Positions 1 to 9,516 of a DNA stretch of 64,000 nucleotides are shown one piece after another. Within the stretch, counting starts at the first letter, position 1. Every line of letters starts with the position of its first letter. The position numbers were made by a program, and so were the translations under genes. This DNA is from Fluoribacter gormanii (GTDB taxonomy: Bacteria; Pseudomonadota; Gammaproteobacteria; Legionellales; Legionellaceae): contig NZ_FTNL01000001.1 in the NCBI RefSeq assembly GCF_900156395.1, forward strand, positions 207,995-271,994, in the 5' to 3' direction. The notes beneath the pieces were generated by a model. The model made no database searches. It had not been told where the DNA came from and saw only the letters and a program-made list of their open reading frames with translations.

Positions 1-1870
1 TACCACCGCACTGGTTGCAGCAGGTGCATTATTGGCCTATTTACACACGACACAAAAACAAGCGCTACCTCATTTAACTACGATAACCCTAGAACATACA
101 CATGATTACTTGCAACTCGATGCTGCGACACAAAAACATCTTGAGTTATTCGATAACATCAATGGCAATCATGAAAACAGCATGTTAGCTCTTTTGGATA
201 AAACTGCCTGTGCCATGGGCGGTCGTTTACTCAAACGTTGGTTAGGAAGACCGCTTAAAGATCATAACAACATCAAAGCCCGCCAGGATGCGATAATGGA
301 AATAATGCACCTGCAAAACGATGAATCTATCCATGAGTTATTAAGACAAACATGTGATGTAGAACGGATTATCTCCCGTATTGCGCTTAAATCAGCTCGC
401 CCACGTGATTTGGTTGCTTTAAGTCATACTTTAGCTTTACTTCCCGAGCTGAATACTGTACTTGCCCACAGCAAGAGCGAACTCACCGTACAATTAAAAA
501 ACCACATTAAACCACTACCAGTGCTCCAGCAATTGCTTGCATCCGCGATTATAGAAAATCCCCCGGTGTTAATTCGTGATGGTGGCGTTATAGCTCCCGG
601 TTTTGATGAAGAGCTTGATGAATTGAGAATGCTCAGCACGCGTGCAAACGATAAACTCATGCAATTAGAGCTTGAAGAAAAACAAAGAACCGGATTATCT
701 TCTCTGAAATTTGGCTTCAATAACGTACAAGGCTATTACATTGAACTTTCCAAAGCCCAAGCAGAAAAAGCACCTTCTCATTACCATAGAAAGCAAACTT
801 TAAAAAATGTAGAGCGTTATATCACTCCAGAATTGAAGCAATTTGAAGAGAAAGTTTTATCGGCACAGGTGAAGGCTTTAGCTCGTGAAAAATGGTTGTA
901 TGAGAATTTACTGGTTGAAATCCAGCAAAATATAAACGAATTGACACAATTAGCGCAGGCACTAGCTCAACTGGATGTGATAACAACTCTTGCAGAACGA
1001 GCACAGAGCCTGAATTGGTGTCGCCCAAATCTCGTAGCTGAATCACAAATTACCATTGAAGCCGGACGTCATCCAGTAATTGAACATTTACTACAAGAAC
1101 GTTTTATCGCCAACGACCTACAACTTAAACCGTCGCAAAATATATTGCTTATCACCGGCCCCAATATGGGCGGAAAATCAACTTACATGCGCCAAACTGC
1201 CTTAATTGTACTTCTAGCCCATATTGGCAGCTTTGTACCCGCTAAATCTGTCACTTTAGGACCTATTGATAGAATTTTTACTCGCATTGGGGCTAGTGAT
1301 GATTTGACCTCAGGACGTTCAACTTTTATGGTAGAAATGACTGAAACAGCACAAATTTTAAGACAGGCAACCCATGAAAGTCTGGTTTTAATTGATGAAA
1401 TCGGTCGCGGAACCAGTACGTACGATGGCATGGCGCTAGCTTATGCCACTTGCACCTATCTGGCGACAACTATCAAGGCCTATACCTTGTTTTCCACGCA
1501 CTACTTTGAATTAACAAATCTTCCCCAAGAGTGGTCCTGTATTCGAAATGCTCACTTACAAGCCTCTTTGGATACTGGCCGTATCATCTTTTTATATCGG
1601 GTAGAGCCTGGGCATGCAAACCGAAGTTATGGGCTTGAGGTCGCCGAGCTTGCTGGCATACCTCCTGAAGTTTTAAAAATTGCTCACACTCACTTACATC
1701 ATGTACAAAATCAGACACCATCGACTTCTCAAGCCCAACCTATAGTTCAAATAAAACCTCAATCAGCTATTCTGCGTGAGTTGGCGCAAATTGATCCAGA
1801 TCAATTGACTGCTAGAGAAGCGCTTGACTTAATTTATCGACTCAAAAGTATGGAGACGGCAGATGTGTAG
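1..1870 (+). CDS. mutS: DNA mismatch repair ATPase MutS, C-terminal part (5' end outside window)
   Basis: MutS recognises mismatches and small loops and recruits MutL in an ATP-dependent way. The frame is open from base 2, so the start and the mismatch-binding domain lie upstream of the window; about 622 residues are visible. They cover the core/lever helices, the clamp and the ATPase. The Walker A motif GPNMGGKST is at 1157-1183, followed by the Walker B stretch LIDEIGRGTST and the STHYFEL motif, which together are diagnostic of MutS. The C-terminus has the short linker and the helical tail ending in LIYRLKSM seen in gammaproteobacterial MutS. The stop is TAG at 1868-1870. The ATG/TTG codons near base 32 are internal. 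No defect is seen in the visible part. Confidence 0.97.
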   Translation, partial: TTALVAAGALLAYLHTTQKQALPHLTTITLEHTHDYLQLDAATQKHLELFDNINGNHENSMLALLDKTACAMGGRLLKRWLGRPLKDHNNIKARQDAIMEIMHLQNDESIHELLRQTCDVERIISRIALKSARPRDLVALSHTLALLPELNTVLAHSKSELTVQLKNHIKPLPVLQQLLASAIIENPPVLIRDGGVIAPGFDEELDELRMLSTRANDKLMQLELEEKQRTGLSSLKFGFNNVQGYYIELSKAQAEKAPSHYHRKQTLKNVERYITPELKQFEEKVLSAQVKALAREKWLYENLLVEIQQNINELTQLAQALAQLDVITTLAERAQSLNWCRPNLVAESQITIEAGRHPVIEHLLQERFIANDLQLKPSQNILLITGPNMGGKSTYMRQTALIVLLAHIGSFVPAKSVTLGPIDRIFTRIGASDDLTSGRSTFMVEMTETAQILRQATHESLVLIDEIGRGTSTYDGMALAYATCTYLATTIKAYTLFSTHYFELTNLPQEWSCIRNAHLQASLDTGRIIFLYRVEPGHANRSYGLEVAELAGIPPEVLKIAHTHLHHVQNQTPSTSQAQPIVQIKPQSAILRELAQIDPDQLTAREALDLIYRLKSMETADV

Positions 1871-1884
1871 TAATGCAACAGCAA

Positions 1885-1905
1885 TGTAGCCTGGATGCAG
1901 TGCAG
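1885..1905. repeat. Fragment of the CCTGGGTG-type intergenic repeat
   Basis: The words GTAGCCTGGATGCAGTGCAG match one arm of the repeat family that is complete at 37059-37130 and 57429-57505. The second arm is missing here, so this is probably a decayed copy between mutS and tamA. Confidence 0.4.
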
Positions 1906-2011
1906 ACATATTTTATTCCTAGCCCTAAATTTCGAATAAGTGTATATTCGTTAAAGCGTTTTATACGCAGAACAAGAGGATATTTCTGGTGAAGCGAGTA
2001 CTGAGACTATC

Positions 2012-3700
2012 ATGAAAAAATTAATTTATATGATACTTCTCATTACCTGCTTTGCTTTATTTGCTAAAAGTAATGACTCAGTATCTATTACTATTCATGG
2101 AGTTTCTGGAAAAGTAGAAGCGAACGTTGAAAAACGATTGAGTGAATTACAAAAATTAAAGCCTCTCTCCCAATTTAGCCTGGAAGAATTGAGAGAGCAA
2201 ATAATTCAGGCGGTTCAACCATTCGGCTATTTTAAAGCAGATGCAACACTTCAAAGACCTAATACCCAGCAGTTGCTCGTTACCATCCATGCTGGTCCAC
2301 AAATCATGATTTCACTGCTTAAAATAGAGATCATTGGCGAAGGAACACATAATCCTGTCTTACGTAATGCAATAAACAATGTGCCTCTGCAACAGGGAGC
2401 TCCCCTTTTCACGGAACAATATGAACAAACCAAATTAAAACTTCTTGATAGCGCAGAAAGTCAAGGTTATATGCGTGCTGGATTTAAGAAAAGTGAAATT
2501 TTAATCGATGAAGATAACTATACAGCAGAAATCACACTCATTCTTGATACTGGGCCTCTTTATTATTTTGGTCAAATACAATTTAACCCTACATATATTA
2601 ACCCTAAATTACTGCACCGTTTTGTTCCTTTTCATCCAGGACAAGTCTATTCAGGGGATAAGATACTCAAATTAAACAATGATTTATCAAACAGCGGCTA
2701 CTTTAGTTCAGTGCTTGTTAAACCACAAATTACAGAAAACCCGACAACTCCTGTGCAAATCTATACTGAACCTGTATCCAAATACTCTTATACTCTTGGC
2801 GCAGGTTATGGAACAGACACAGGGCCTCGCGGCCGAGCGGCCTTACATGTAGTACCAGTCAATAGCCAAGGACATAAACTCAATCTTATGGCCCAAGGGT
2901 CCTTTGTTCAAAATGCATTGCAGGCCCAGTATGTAGTTCCCGGAAAAAACCCCGTTAATGATCAGTATACTCTTACCGGAAACTTTTCGAATTTAAGCTA
3001 CACTGCAGGTTATAGTAACTCGTTTCTTATTTCACTGGCTCAACAGCATCGTGTAACTAATTATCAACGTACTTTATCAATAAATACCTTATATGAAGGA
3101 TTTCATTATGCATTAGAGCCAAATACGAAACAATTTCTACTCTATCCCAAAGCAAGTTTCACGTTTAGCAAAACACAAGATCTGCTTTTTTCGCCATCAG
3201 GGTATAACATCACGCTTAATGGCCTCGCTGCAAATCAAGCGCTTTTGTCTACAATTAATTTTGCCCAAGCTTCCGTAGATATTAAAGCTGCAATGCGAAT
3301 AGAACCAATCCGCTTACGTCTTTACGGACATGCAATTCAAGGGGTTACTGCGATCAATAATATCAATCAACAGCCATTGTCACTTGCATTACTTTTAGGA
3401 GGAGCAGATAATTTAAAAGCTTTTGGTTTTAATGCAATAGGTCCCGGCAGAGTAATCAGTTATGGTGGCTTTGAAATTCAAAAGGAAACTAGAAAAAATT
3501 GGTACCTCATTGCATTTTATGATGCAGGGGCTGTTTACAATCCAACTCCTTTAGCAGGTTATTTCGATGCAGGTGGTGGTTTAATGTGGGTTTCACCTAT
3601 AGGGCCAATTAAAGTAGGATTAGCTCAAGAAATCAATAAACGATGGCAGCGAAATAGCAGCAGCCCACGATTAGTAATCAGCATGGGACCAGACTTATGA
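2012..3700 (+). CDS. tamA: TamA, outer-membrane Omp85-family translocation and assembly protein
   Basis: This 562-aa protein is close in length to E. coli TamA (577 aa). It starts with a Sec signal peptide (about residues 1-19, ending near LFAKS), then has about three POTRA-like modules (roughly residues 25-255), then a 16-strand-type Omp85 barrel. The barrel part carries the LLLGGADNLKAFGFNAIGPG segment, which corresponds to the conserved lid-lock/RGF region, and the GPIKVGLAQ final-strand region. TamA works with TamB in the outer membrane to insert a subset of outer-membrane proteins and in lipid transport. The stop codon overlaps the tamB start, so the two are translationally coupled. No strong Shine-Dalgarno is seen before ATG 2012. 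The RGF motif being changed to AFGF is a mild oddity; the assignment rests on architecture and the tamB neighbour. Confidence 0.9.
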   Translation: MKKLIYMILLITCFALFAKSNDSVSITIHGVSGKVEANVEKRLSELQKLKPLSQFSLEELREQIIQAVQPFGYFKADATLQRPNTQQLLVTIHAGPQIMISLLKIEIIGEGTHNPVLRNAINNVPLQQGAPLFTEQYEQTKLKLLDSAESQGYMRAGFKKSEILIDEDNYTAEITLILDTGPLYYFGQIQFNPTYINPKLLHRFVPFHPGQVYSGDKILKLNNDLSNSGYFSSVLVKPQITENPTTPVQIYTEPVSKYSYTLGAGYGTDTGPRGRAALHVVPVNSQGHKLNLMAQGSFVQNALQAQYVVPGKNPVNDQYTLTGNFSNLSYTAGYSNSFLISLAQQHRVTNYQRTLSINTLYEGFHYALEPNTKQFLLYPKASFTFSKTQDLLFSPSGYNITLNGLAANQALLSTINFAQASVDIKAAMRIEPIRLRLYGHAIQGVTAINNINQQPLSLALLLGGADNLKAFGFNAIGPGRVISYGGFEIQKETRKNWYLIAFYDAGAVYNPTPLAGYFDAGGGLMWVSPIGPIKVGLAQEINKRWQRNSSSPRLVISMGPDL

Positions 3701-5898
3701 TGCGAATTCTGGTAAAAGCGCTGCGCTTGTTAGTCAAAACACTTTATATTAGTTCGCTATTTCTTATTTTGTTGGGCGGAATTGTCTTATTTTTATTAGA
3801 AACTCAATCAGGTCTACATACGATAATTCATTTCAGTCGTTTATATGTTCCTGGTAACATAAAAATTCAACAAATTGAGGGTAGTCTATTAAATCACTTT
3901 ACTTTAAGCGGAATCGAATATCAAAATAAATCACTTAAAATTAAAATAAAACAATTAGATATACAGTTGCATCCTCATTCACTACGAGAAAGCCAATTAA
4001 TAACCGCTCAATGGCAAGGCCTGCAATGGAATACAGATCAAGATAAAGTCATCGATAGTGAAAAAGGAAGGATTACAGCAACCGGTGTCTTACCCAATCT
4101 ACAAATTAATATGCACTCTCAAATGACCACTGTTCCCGAAGATCATTGGCTAATGAAGGCAAGAATTCGCGGAACATTGCCTTGGCAATGGACTTTTGAT
4201 GCGAATCTAAGTCCTCAGAACAGCACACCCCAGCCTACTCGTTTGTATACCAATTTATCAGCTCAAGGTGAGATAAGTGCCAAAAATCAAGGGAATTTAT
4301 TACTCACAATACATCCTGGTTTTTATCATGAACTCAGTAATGACGCCCTCCCACAGCTTCAATTCAAAGGTGGTTCTCTAAAAGTCCTCCTTTCACCTGA
4401 ATCTCTTAAAGGTTCTGGTATTATAGCGATTGATGAACATAAAAATTTAAAACTTAAGTTTCAGTTAGCTAAATTTGCTCTTGATACTGGCTTAAAGGAC
4501 GAACAACCAATCAGCAGTGAATTATTATTGGAATTAAACTCACTGGATTTTTTACAAAAAATTAGCCCTGAAATTAACAAACTCAAAGGACAATTGATTG
4601 GTTCATTAAAAGTAAGCGGTACTTTGAATAAAAGAAAAATCGAAAGTCAATTAAGACTGATAAAAACCAGTTTTTTCTTACCCAGGCTAGGACTTAATGT
4701 CGATTCTTTTGAAATTAATGTTCGTGGAAAAGAACGTTCTTGGGAGACAACAGGTTCAATAATATCCTCAGGTCATCACTTATCACTTACTGGAAAAGGA
4801 AATCTAAGCTCCCAATTTACCACTGATATCGCCCTGGAAGGCAATGATTTTCCGCTGATTCAAACCAGCGAATACAAGGTTCACGTTTCACCAAAACTCA
4901 ATCTGCATTTAACACCAACAGTACAATCCATTTCAGGTACTATCTTGGTTCCTTATGCTGAAATTAAACCCCGTTCATTCCACAACAGCGTATCCTTACC
5001 CGACGATGTGGTTTATAAACGCAAGGAAAAATCATCCCCTTCATTTACCTTGATTAACAGCCTGGATATTGATCTTGAAATGGGCAAAGAAGTTGCAGTC
5101 AATGTAAAAGGGTTAAAGGGGTATTTGGATGGAGTACTGCATTTAAAACAATCTCAACAAAGCTCAATCAATGCATATGGTGAATTATCAGTGAGACAGG
5201 GTACTTATAAGGCCTATGGGCAGGATTTGGCAATACAACAAGGACAGTTAATTTTTACTGGTGGACCCATCAGTAACCCGGGAATTAATCTCCGGGCTGC
5301 AAAAAAAATTACTACTACTTCAACAACCTTTGCTACTTCAAGCCAACTTTTAGACTTTAATAGCACCAATATGCAGAATATTAATTATGGAGAAACAATG
5401 ATTTTAGGCGTCGAAGCAACTGGTCGCTTAACTCGTCCTAAAATACAATTATTTTCTGATCCAGCAACTCTTTCCCAAGCAGATATTCTTTCCATGCTTG
5501 TCCTGGGTCGTCCGGCGAACCAAGCAGACAAGGCTGGGGGACAATTACTTCTAGCAGCTATATCTTCGATGAATCTCGGTAGCAACACGAACAGTCTCCA
5601 GCTTTTAGAACAACTCAAACAAACTGCTGGTATTGATTTTAATGTACAAACTAATACCAACTATAATCAACTCACCAACACCTCAAGCGACACGACTTCC
5701 TTTGTAGTGGGAAAATCTATTTCAAAGCGTCTTTATTTAAGCTATAACATCGGTCTGTCACAAACGGATACGAATATGTTGACATTGAGATACTTACTCA
5801 ATCGATTTTTTAGTATCCAAATTAGCAATAGTGATAGCAGTAGCGCTATTGATTTCTTGTATACCTCCAATAAGAAAATAAAAAAAAGAAAACACTAA
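3697..5898 (+). CDS. tamB: TamB-like translocation/assembly and lipid-bridge protein
   Basis: This 733-aa protein has an N-terminal membrane anchor (about residues 12-35), a long beta-rich middle with few Cys, and a C-terminal TamB (DUF490) domain from about residue 440. The C-terminal domain shows the typical run with YGELSVRQGTYKAYGQDLAI, FTGGPISNPGINLRA and PATLSQADILSMLVLGRP. TamB spans the periplasm as a hydrophobic groove and works with TamA. The ATG overlaps the tamA stop by 4 bases (ATGA). At 733 residues it is much shorter than E. coli TamB (about 1260). The missing length is in the repetitive middle, and the ends are intact, so it looks like a short natural form and not a truncation. 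Confidence 0.9.
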   Translation: MMRILVKALRLLVKTLYISSLFLILLGGIVLFLLETQSGLHTIIHFSRLYVPGNIKIQQIEGSLLNHFTLSGIEYQNKSLKIKIKQLDIQLHPHSLRESQLITAQWQGLQWNTDQDKVIDSEKGRITATGVLPNLQINMHSQMTTVPEDHWLMKARIRGTLPWQWTFDANLSPQNSTPQPTRLYTNLSAQGEISAKNQGNLLLTIHPGFYHELSNDALPQLQFKGGSLKVLLSPESLKGSGIIAIDEHKNLKLKFQLAKFALDTGLKDEQPISSELLLELNSLDFLQKISPEINKLKGQLIGSLKVSGTLNKRKIESQLRLIKTSFFLPRLGLNVDSFEINVRGKERSWETTGSIISSGHHLSLTGKGNLSSQFTTDIALEGNDFPLIQTSEYKVHVSPKLNLHLTPTVQSISGTILVPYAEIKPRSFHNSVSLPDDVVYKRKEKSSPSFTLINSLDIDLEMGKEVAVNVKGLKGYLDGVLHLKQSQQSSINAYGELSVRQGTYKAYGQDLAIQQGQLIFTGGPISNPGINLRAAKKITTTSTTFATSSQLLDFNSTNMQNINYGETMILGVEATGRLTRPKIQLFSDPATLSQADILSMLVLGRPANQADKAGGQLLLAAISSMNLGSNTNSLQLLEQLKQTAGIDFNVQTNTNYNQLTNTSSDTTSFVVGKSISKRLYLSYNIGLSQTDTNMLTLRYLLNRFFSIQISNSDSSSAIDFLYTSNKKIKKRKH

Positions 5899-6066
5899 AG
5901 CTTAGGATGTATGATGTAACATAATCCGAAAGCGAGAAATTCAGGGTCATACCCGTTAAGGCTTGCGTCTTCACCCAAGTTATAGGAGTTGTGTTAAAAT
6001 ATCTCGAATTTTTTGAGCTCTTCGATCGCTTAGCCACCGAATGAACTACATGATAGGAATTAATTC

Positions 6067-7059
6067 ATGACCGACTACAACATACCACTAAGATTAACTC
6101 GTTTAAGAAGCAATCCAATGTCCCGAGCTTTAGTTAAAGAAACACGCTTGCATCCGCAGCAATTTATTGCTCCTTTATTTATCAGTGAATTGCTTGATGG
6201 ACCACAAGAGATAAATGCAATGCCTGGTCAGTTTCAATTAAGTCTTGATTGTCTCCCCAAAGAAATTGAGTTGCTCAATTCCTTAGGCATTCCAGCAGTC
6301 CTTCTATTTGGCATTCCTAAACATAAAGATGCTTGTGGTAGTGAATCATTTCATCATGAAGGAATTATTCAAAAGGCGATCAAAAAAATTCGCGCTGTAA
6401 ATAAAGATATCCTCATTATTACCGATCTTTGCTTTTGTGAGTACACAGATCATGGTCATTGTGGTGTGCTTAATGAAGAATGCATTGATACCGAAAAAAC
6501 TCTGGCTTTACTTGCAAAACAAGCTGTAAGTCATGCTCAAGCTGGTGCTGACTGGGTTGCACCCAGTGGAATGACTGATGGTATGGTTAATGCAATTCGT
6601 GGCGCATTAGATGCTCAAGGATATCAACATATTCCTATTTTAAGTTACAGTGCTAAATATTGTTCTTGTTTATATGGACCTTTTAGAGAAGCAGCCCAAG
6701 GAGCGCCAAAATTTGGCGATCGCAAGGCTTATCAAATGGATCCTGCTAATGGAGCTGAAGCCTTAAGAGAAACAGCCCTGGATCTTGAGGAAGGTGCCGA
6801 TATGATCATGGTAAAACCTGCTGGATTTTACTTGGATGTTATAGCAAAACTAAAACAAAATTTCCCTGAAGTGCCTCTTTGTGCGTATCAGGTAAGTGGT
6901 GAGTATTCAATGATCAAAATAGCTGCCCAAAACAAACTAATCAATGAAGAACAAGCCATTATAGAAAGCTTGATTGCGATAAAACGTGCTGGAGCCGATT
7001 TTATTATTTCTTATTTTGCCAAAGATATTGCACGCTTGTTAATTGAAAATAAATCATAA
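6067..7059 (+). CDS. hemB: Delta-aminolevulinic acid dehydratase (porphobilinogen synthase)
   Basis: HemB joins two 5-aminolevulinate molecules to porphobilinogen in cytoplasmic haem synthesis. The 330-aa length fits the family. The two Schiff-base lysines are visible: K197 in SYSAKYCS and K250 in MIMVKPAGFYLD. The segment DLCFCEYTDHGHCGV carries the three Cys that bind the catalytic zinc, so this is a Zn-type and not a Mg-only enzyme. The start ATG is preceded by TAGGAATT at a suitable distance. It is a single gene on its own promoter region after tamAB, and no haem-related neighbour is present. Confidence 0.97.
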   Translation: MTDYNIPLRLTRLRSNPMSRALVKETRLHPQQFIAPLFISELLDGPQEINAMPGQFQLSLDCLPKEIELLNSLGIPAVLLFGIPKHKDACGSESFHHEGIIQKAIKKIRAVNKDILIITDLCFCEYTDHGHCGVLNEECIDTEKTLALLAKQAVSHAQAGADWVAPSGMTDGMVNAIRGALDAQGYQHIPILSYSAKYCSCLYGPFREAAQGAPKFGDRKAYQMDPANGAEALRETALDLEEGADMIMVKPAGFYLDVIAKLKQNFPEVPLCAYQVSGEYSMIKIAAQNKLINEEQAIIESLIAIKRAGADFIISYFAKDIARLLIENKS

Positions 7060-7111
7060 ATGTAAGATTCCCAGTCCAACATTATTCTTACAATAAAAAC
7101 TCACTGAGATT

Positions 7112-7140
7112 GTGTCTATAAAACCTATGGTGATAGACAC
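7112..7140 (+). terminator. Hairpin after hemB
   Basis: GTGTCTAT at 7112-7119 and ATAGACAC at 7133-7140 form an 8-bp stem with a 13-base loop, 53 bases after the hemB stop. The tail is only moderately T-rich, so it could be a weak terminator or an mRNA-end stabiliser. Confidence 0.35.
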
Positions 7141-7280
7141 TTAGTTATTTTCCGATATACTCTTGATGAGTTTTAGATGTAGAAAAGCCGATTGGTTTAG
7201 AAACAGTTTGCTTTTCACTAGCCATAGTGAACCAATAACAACTAGCCAATCATTTATAATTAAACGGAGAAAAAGAGATA

Positions 7281-7670
7281 ATGAATTTAATATTTAAAGG
7301 TATTTCAGCAGTAGCTTTAAGCATCAGTGCTTTGACAGCTTTTGCAAGTCCAACTTATTTAATCACACATAATAACACTCCCGAAGAATCAAATGCTTAC
7401 ATAGCAGGCGTCCCTTCTGCATACCCAACTCCAGCCAATTCAACTCAAAAAGTTTATTGGAATCTCGTAAAATTGGCCTGCTACGGACACACAACAGGTA
7501 AACAATGTTCTGCAGTAATTAAAATGGCCACTAATACATCGAATCCTATTGAGGTAGGTGAAGTTCGTATGGATCTTGATACTGGAGATATCACGCCAAA
7601 GTTTTTATCTAAAAACGGATATAACCTTACTATAAATGGTCCTGGCGAAGCGACCATTACTAAAAAGTAA
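7281..7670 (+). CDS. Small secreted protein of unknown function
   Basis: This 129-aa protein has a clear Sec signal peptide (residues 1-22, cleavage after AFA) and no lipobox. The mature part is about 107 residues, with two Cys (in ACYGHTTGKQCSA) that could form a disulfide in the periplasm or outside the cell. The rest looks like small beta strands (VGEVRMDLDTGDITP; YNLTINGPGEATI). A good ribosome site (GGAGAAAAAGAG) precedes ATG 7281. I do not recognise the family; similar small exported proteins are common in Legionella genomes. It converges with the FadL-like gene on the minus strand and shares a terminator hairpin with it. Confidence 0.75.
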   Translation: MNLIFKGISAVALSISALTAFASPTYLITHNNTPEESNAYIAGVPSAYPTPANSTQKVYWNLVKLACYGHTTGKQCSAVIKMATNTSNPIEVGEVRMDLDTGDITPKFLSKNGYNLTINGPGEATITKK

Positions 7671-7740
7671 CCAATCTTATTTGGATTAGTTAGGAGGTAA
7701 ATGTGCCTCTATATCAGTAAAACCCATCACTTCATAAATA

Positions 7741-7765
7741 AAAAAGCCACATTAAGTGGCTTTTT
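7741..7765. terminator. Bidirectional rho-independent terminator
   Basis: The perfect 10-bp stem AAAAAGCCAC / GTGGCTTTTT has a 5-base loop. It lies between the stops of the plus-strand gene ending at 7670 and the minus-strand gene ending at 7792, with T-runs on both strands, so it can end both transcripts. Confidence 0.85.
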
Positions 7766-7791
7766 ATCTACCAAAATCATTTTCTAAATAA

Positions 7792-9249
7792 TTATTTTGT
7801 TGGGGCTGCTGGGGCTTTATCAATTATCCATGTCAATTGAGCTCCAACCAGATCTGCTGCGAAATGACCATCATTAACTTCCACATTGTATGTAGAAGTC
7901 TGTGAAAGAGGCTGTACAGAATTAACATTTGGTTTATTACCAGCAAACAAATGGGTGTATCCAACATCAACACCAACAGTGGGGCGCCATTGATAATGCG
8001 CGCCAACGGCAACAGCCCAACGATCCACGTCAGGTAAACGAACATTTCGATCCGTATCATTAGTTGGCGTCTGATCATAACCGCCACCCACACGAAGCAT
8101 TAACTTGGGATTTACATGATAGTTTGCACCAAGCGCAACACGCCAGGAATCGTGGTAATTTTGAGGTACATTAGTACTGATGTTTGCTTGAGTCACATTA
8201 AAAAATGGTGCACCACCAATATTTGGTACAGCCACATTATTCAATTGAATTTCTTTAAAAACACCCCATCCGGTATAAACAACAGAGCCCAATAAAGCCA
8301 ATTTCTCATTGATGTCTTGGTAAGCACTTAAAGTAAGTACATCAGGAAATTCTTGTGGGTTACTAAATAAATCATCATTTGTTCGTGATGTCGAAGGAGG
8401 TAATACCGGGAAAACCAGATTAAAATCATTATTAGCCAATATTCCAGAAAAACGACTATGTCCATAAAAAACATGTCTTATTCTAGATTGATAATTAAGA
8501 CCTATTCGTGTGTGATTGTCGTTAAATATCCCCATCACTCCGACATGGAATCCCACCCCCCAAGATGAAGCTTTGTTATAACTTAAAGAATCAACAGTAG
8601 CAGGATCTTCACCAAGAATTTGAAATAAAGTCGGTGCACCGATCATTTGATTAAATTTAGCACGAGACCATTGGAAATCAAGACCAGCACCCAGTGCAAA
8701 ATTTTCAGTTAAGCGAGTACCCAATTCAGGTGAAATATCCATGGTTAAAATTTCAGTATAGGTAGCTGAATAACGTACAGGTGAATCAGGAGCCCAATCA
8801 GTAGACAAACCAAATGGTGAAGTAACACTTAGGCCGAAGGTAGTACGTTCACCTAAAGGAAGTGCATAATGGAATGAAGGGACAAAGCCATTGTAACTGC
8901 CATCTACTCCTTCAAACTCTTGTACATATTGAACTGATGAGGGAAATGGTGGAGGCAGGCCAGTAGAAGTATTAAAAGTACTGGTACCATCTAGTTTAAG
9001 AGTTGGAAATATGCCAATACCTCCAAAAACCACTTGCTGCTCACGAAGCAAAGCTAAACCAGCAGGGTTATACCAACCTGTTGATGCATCAGCTGCTTCT
9101 GCGGCAGAGCCAGCAGCATAGTTACCAACTGCATACCCAGCCCCTTCTCCATATAAAGAGAATCCAGCTGCATGAGCTCCACCAGTAGCTAGAACACTAA
9201 TAACAGCCGCGTTAACCAGTGTTCTTAAAGGTTTGTGCATATTGTTCAC
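7792..9249 (-). CDS. fadL: FadL/OmpP1/TodX-family outer-membrane transporter
   Basis: FadL-type 14-strand barrels let long-chain fatty acids or other hydrophobic compounds cross the outer membrane. The 485-aa protein begins with a signal peptide cleaved after GAHA, so the mature N-terminus is AGFSLYGEG, the typical short N-terminal plug of the family. It is followed by the STGWYNPAGLALL segment, where NPAG is the family hallmark. The remainder is a beta-barrel pattern that includes GVDVGYTHLFAG near the end. The ribosome site AAGGAGTGAACAAT precedes the ATG. The symbol is by family only; substrate is not known from sequence. Confidence 0.88.
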   Translation of the reverse strand: MNNMHKPLRTLVNAAVISVLATGGAHAAGFSLYGEGAGYAVGNYAAGSAAEAADASTGWYNPAGLALLREQQVVFGGIGIFPTLKLDGTSTFNTSTGLPPPFPSSVQYVQEFEGVDGSYNGFVPSFHYALPLGERTTFGLSVTSPFGLSTDWAPDSPVRYSATYTEILTMDISPELGTRLTENFALGAGLDFQWSRAKFNQMIGAPTLFQILGEDPATVDSLSYNKASSWGVGFHVGVMGIFNDNHTRIGLNYQSRIRHVFYGHSRFSGILANNDFNLVFPVLPPSTSRTNDDLFSNPQEFPDVLTLSAYQDINEKLALLGSVVYTGWGVFKEIQLNNVAVPNIGGAPFFNVTQANISTNVPQNYHDSWRVALGANYHVNPKLMLRVGGGYDQTPTNDTDRNVRLPDVDRWAVAVGAHYQWRPTVGVDVGYTHLFAGNKPNVNSVQPLSQTSTYNVEVNDGHFAADLVGAQLTWIIDKAPAAPTK

Positions 9250-9516
9250 TCCTTACTCCTCAAATATCATACTTCCAAAATTGAATAAAATACGTTCGCA
9301 AAAATGGGAGTTTACCTTGTTTTCAAATCATTAAAAATACCTTTTTCTTATTTATATTCAATGAGTAATGAATATTAACCCATAATGACCCAATTACGTC
9401 CATCATGGTTAATTAATGATTTGTAATCATCAAAGAATCTGTAATTCATCCTATAAGAACTTGTGCATTTACTCCGGTCCATGCTAATGTGTATTAATTT
9501 TGTGCGGAAATGAATC

